Source: Bacillota bacterium
Lineage (GTDB): Bacteria; Armatimonadota; Hebobacteria; Hebobacterales; Hebobacteraceae
NCBI GenBank assembly: GCA_030597345.1
Contig: JAUVSA010000120.1
Span: 1-6,639, forward strand
Reading direction: 5' to 3'
DNA length: 6,639 bases
The position numbers and the translations under genes were made by a program. Of the stretch, positions 4,915-6,639 are shown one piece after another. Each line of letters starts with the position of its first letter. Positions within the stretch are counted from its first letter, which is position 1. The notes under the pieces are model-generated. The model was not told where the DNA came from. It did no database searches and was given only the letters and a program-made list of their open reading frames with translations.

Positions 4915-6639
4915 TCAGAACTCCTGCCTCACTCCAAGCGAGAAGAACCGAGGCGGCGTCCTGGAGAACGGCACATAGCGCACCTCGTTGCCCTCGACTG
5001 TGCCGATCAGGCCCCCGGTCTGTGGGTGCGCGATCACGTAACTCGTCACATCTTCGCGGGCGAACAGGTTGTAGATCTGCAAGTAGATCTCGCGCCCCGA
5101 GCCCGCGTCATACCGCAGGTTTAGGCTCACAGTCAGGTTCTTGTCCGTCTCCAGAGAGTTCGGCGTGATGAACCCCTGCCGCGGATCATTCGGGTTCACG
5201 TAGTTCTCGGGCACTACCAGCTCGGCCGGACTCCCAGGATCCTCCGAATCGTAGTCCGGGTTCGGAACGTGGGCCGGATCGCTGCCGCCCAAGTCCAACC
5301 CGCTCTGGCCGTACGGGAATCCGCTCCCATACGTCACCCACGGATTGATCGTGAACTTGCCCACCTCGTGCTGCAGCGCCAGCGACGTGGTGTGCTTCTG
5401 GTTCCAGTCCACGGGGAATTCCTGGGCCAGGCCCTCCGCATCCGTTCGGTTCAGGAACCCATAGCCATATGGATAGATGTTGTCCCGCGGGCTTGTCGCC
5501 TTCGCCTCCATGTACGTGTACGAGAGCCAGGCCCGCGTCCTGTTCGACAGCCTCCGGTCCACCTTCACCTCGGTCCCCCGCGCGGTACCGGTGCCGTTGG
5601 AGGCGAACCATACCGGCGCCATCTCGTCGAAATCCGACAGCGAGTCTGACAGGATTGGGTTGCCGTCGTCATCCACCACGATGGCGCCGGCGCCGTCGTG
5701 CACCGCCCCCTGCCAGCGCTGCATCATCTGATCGCTCTCCCGCTTGAAGTACGTGGCCGTCAGCAGCGTGCTGTCGTCCAGCTTCCACTCCAGCCCCAGC
5801 TCGCGGGCGCGGTCTACCTGCGGCTTCACAGGGAACTGTGGCGCCATGAACGAGTACCAGCCATAGTCGACTCCGGTGAACCGATAGGCGATCAGGTTGG
5901 CCCGCGGGAACTCCACGTACCGCCCATACGAGCCGCGAACCAACATGTTGGGCGAAACTGCGTAGGTGAATCCCGCGCGGCCGCTGCTCTCGCTCAGCTC
6001 CAGCTCTCCCCATTCGGGCCGGTCATACGTCATCTTCTCATACCGGCCTCCCAGGGTCAGCGTCAGCCTACCTCCCAGCTCCCACGTATCCTGCAAGTAC
6101 GCCTGTGTATTCTTCGTATCGTTGTCGGAAACGAACCCCGCTGGAAACAGCAGCACGCTGTAGCTCGAGTCGTTGTCGCTGTTGATCTGCCAGATCCCGG
6201 CCCGCAGGCGGTGATCCCCGGCCTGCCGCTCGTAGTCGAACTGCCCGGTGAGCATCCGCTCGCTCCGGTGCTGCCAGAACAAGTTATCCGGGTCCCCCAC
6301 TTCTAACTGCAGGAAGTGCCGCAGCCGGGAGAGCCGCAGCGTCCAGTACGACCTCGCGTCCACCGTATGGTTCAGCGTGATCGCATCCAGGTCGTGTCCT
6401 TGCCGGCCGTAGTCATCGCTCTCCCGCACCGTGACCCAGTCCGCTGCCACCGGGTCGAAGGACCACACCCGCTGCCACGGCATCAGGTATCGGGCATATC
6501 CATGGTGTGCCAGCAAGGTCACACTGTCCCGATCTCCGGCGTCGTAGATCACCTTCGCTATGTGGTCCGAAACCGTCGGCGCCGACGACGTGAATAGGTT
6601 CTCGTTGAATCTGCTGTGCCAGCTGTTCAGTCCGTAGTA
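4915..6639 (-). CDS. TonB-dependent outer-membrane receptor, C-terminal part (5' end outside window)
   Basis: This is the beta-barrel of a receptor that imports a ligand across the outer membrane using energy from TonB. The frame is open to the right edge, giving 574 visible residues. The Val codon GTG at 6552 is internal: 29 sensible residues precede it, beginning YYGLNSWHS. The signal peptide, any carboxypeptidase-like regulatory domain, the TonB box and the plug are therefore outside. Barrel evidence is the alternating strand pattern with aromatic girdles (LTLTLGGRYEKMTY, ANLIAYRFTG, RAWLSYTYMEA, NPWVTYGSGFPYG), YLQIYNLF near the end, and a C-terminal Phe in SLGVRQEF, the usual barrel-assembly signal. 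Long loops at about 320-339 and 449-489 are rich in Asp, Pro and Asn. I cannot name the ligand: no siderophore-, cobalamin- or SusC-specific feature is visible. It converges on rnc and is not in its operon. Codon bias is milder than in the other genes. Confidence 0.88.
   Translation of the reverse strand, partial: YYGLNSWHSRFNENLFTSSAPTVSDHIAKVIYDAGDRDSVTLLAHHGYARYLMPWQRVWSFDPVAADWVTVRESDDYGRQGHDLDAITLNHTVDARSYWTLRLSRLRHFLQLEVGDPDNLFWQHRSERMLTGQFDYERQAGDHRLRAGIWQINSDNDSSYSVLLFPAGFVSDNDTKNTQAYLQDTWELGGRLTLTLGGRYEKMTYDRPEWGELELSESSGRAGFTYAVSPNMLVRGSYGRYVEFPRANLIAYRFTGVDYGWYSFMAPQFPVKPQVDRARELGLEWKLDDSTLLTATYFKRESDQMMQRWQGAVHDGAGAIVVDDDGNPILSDSLSDFDEMAPVWFASNGTGTARGTEVKVDRRLSNRTRAWLSYTYMEAKATSPRDNIYPYGYGFLNRTDAEGLAQEFPVDWNQKHTTSLALQHEVGKFTINPWVTYGSGFPYGQSGLDLGGSDPAHVPNPDYDSEDPGSPAELVVPENYVNPNDPRQGFITPNSLETDKNLTVSLNLRYDAGSGREIYLQIYNLFAREDVTSYVIAHPQTGGLIGTVEGNEVRYVPFSRTPPRFFSLGVRQEF

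Noticed and set aside
4915..6552. Receptor gene starting at 6552
   Set aside because: The codon there is an internal GTG (Val). The frame continues to the edge with receptor-like sequence and the plug is missing, so this is a truncated gene, not a short one.

Overview
The window is GC-rich bacterial chromosome from a diderm (Gram-negative-type) organism: it carries a TonB-dependent outer-membrane receptor. It holds three blocks: a leftward serine acetyltransferase gene (cysE), a rightward operon hisS-aspS-rnc, and a leftward TonB-dependent receptor cut by the right edge. No transposase, CRISPR array, rRNA or tRNA gene is visible. The lineage cannot be fixed from the sequence. The hisS-aspS pair, an AspRS that looks non-discriminating, a cysteine-rich HisRS insertion, and a GGACAGGCT/AGCCTGTCC palindrome inside a coding linker make a well-studied proteobacterium unlikely. 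My best guess is a less-studied diderm phylum such as Armatimonadota or a relative, held at low confidence.

Layout. Bases 1-160 contain no convincing gene but hold strong, overlapping inverted repeats. cysE (161-835, minus) has a near-consensus sigma70 promoter (TTGACA, 18 bp spacer, TATACT) and a Shine-Dalgarno site, which together fix its start. The 156-bp divergent gap (836-991) leads to hisS (992-2287), which overlaps aspS (2284-4074) by 4 bp. aspS overlaps the GTG-started rnc (4064-4834) by 11 bp. An 80-bp convergent gap holds an 11-bp GC-rich hairpin. The receptor fragment (4915-6639, minus) is open to the window edge.

How the genes work together. hisS and aspS supply charged tRNAs. 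RNase III processes double-stranded RNA, including rRNA precursors. The tight overlaps imply one translationally coupled transcript for tRNA charging and RNA maturation. CysE makes O-acetylserine for cysteine synthesis and is a separate unit. The receptor imports an unidentified ligand across the outer membrane.

Most worth following up: His31 in AspRS, which predicts tRNA-dependent asparagine formation; the palindrome encoding part of the HisRS linker; and the mutually exclusive stems in the first 83 bases. Nothing here proves a wholly new system.
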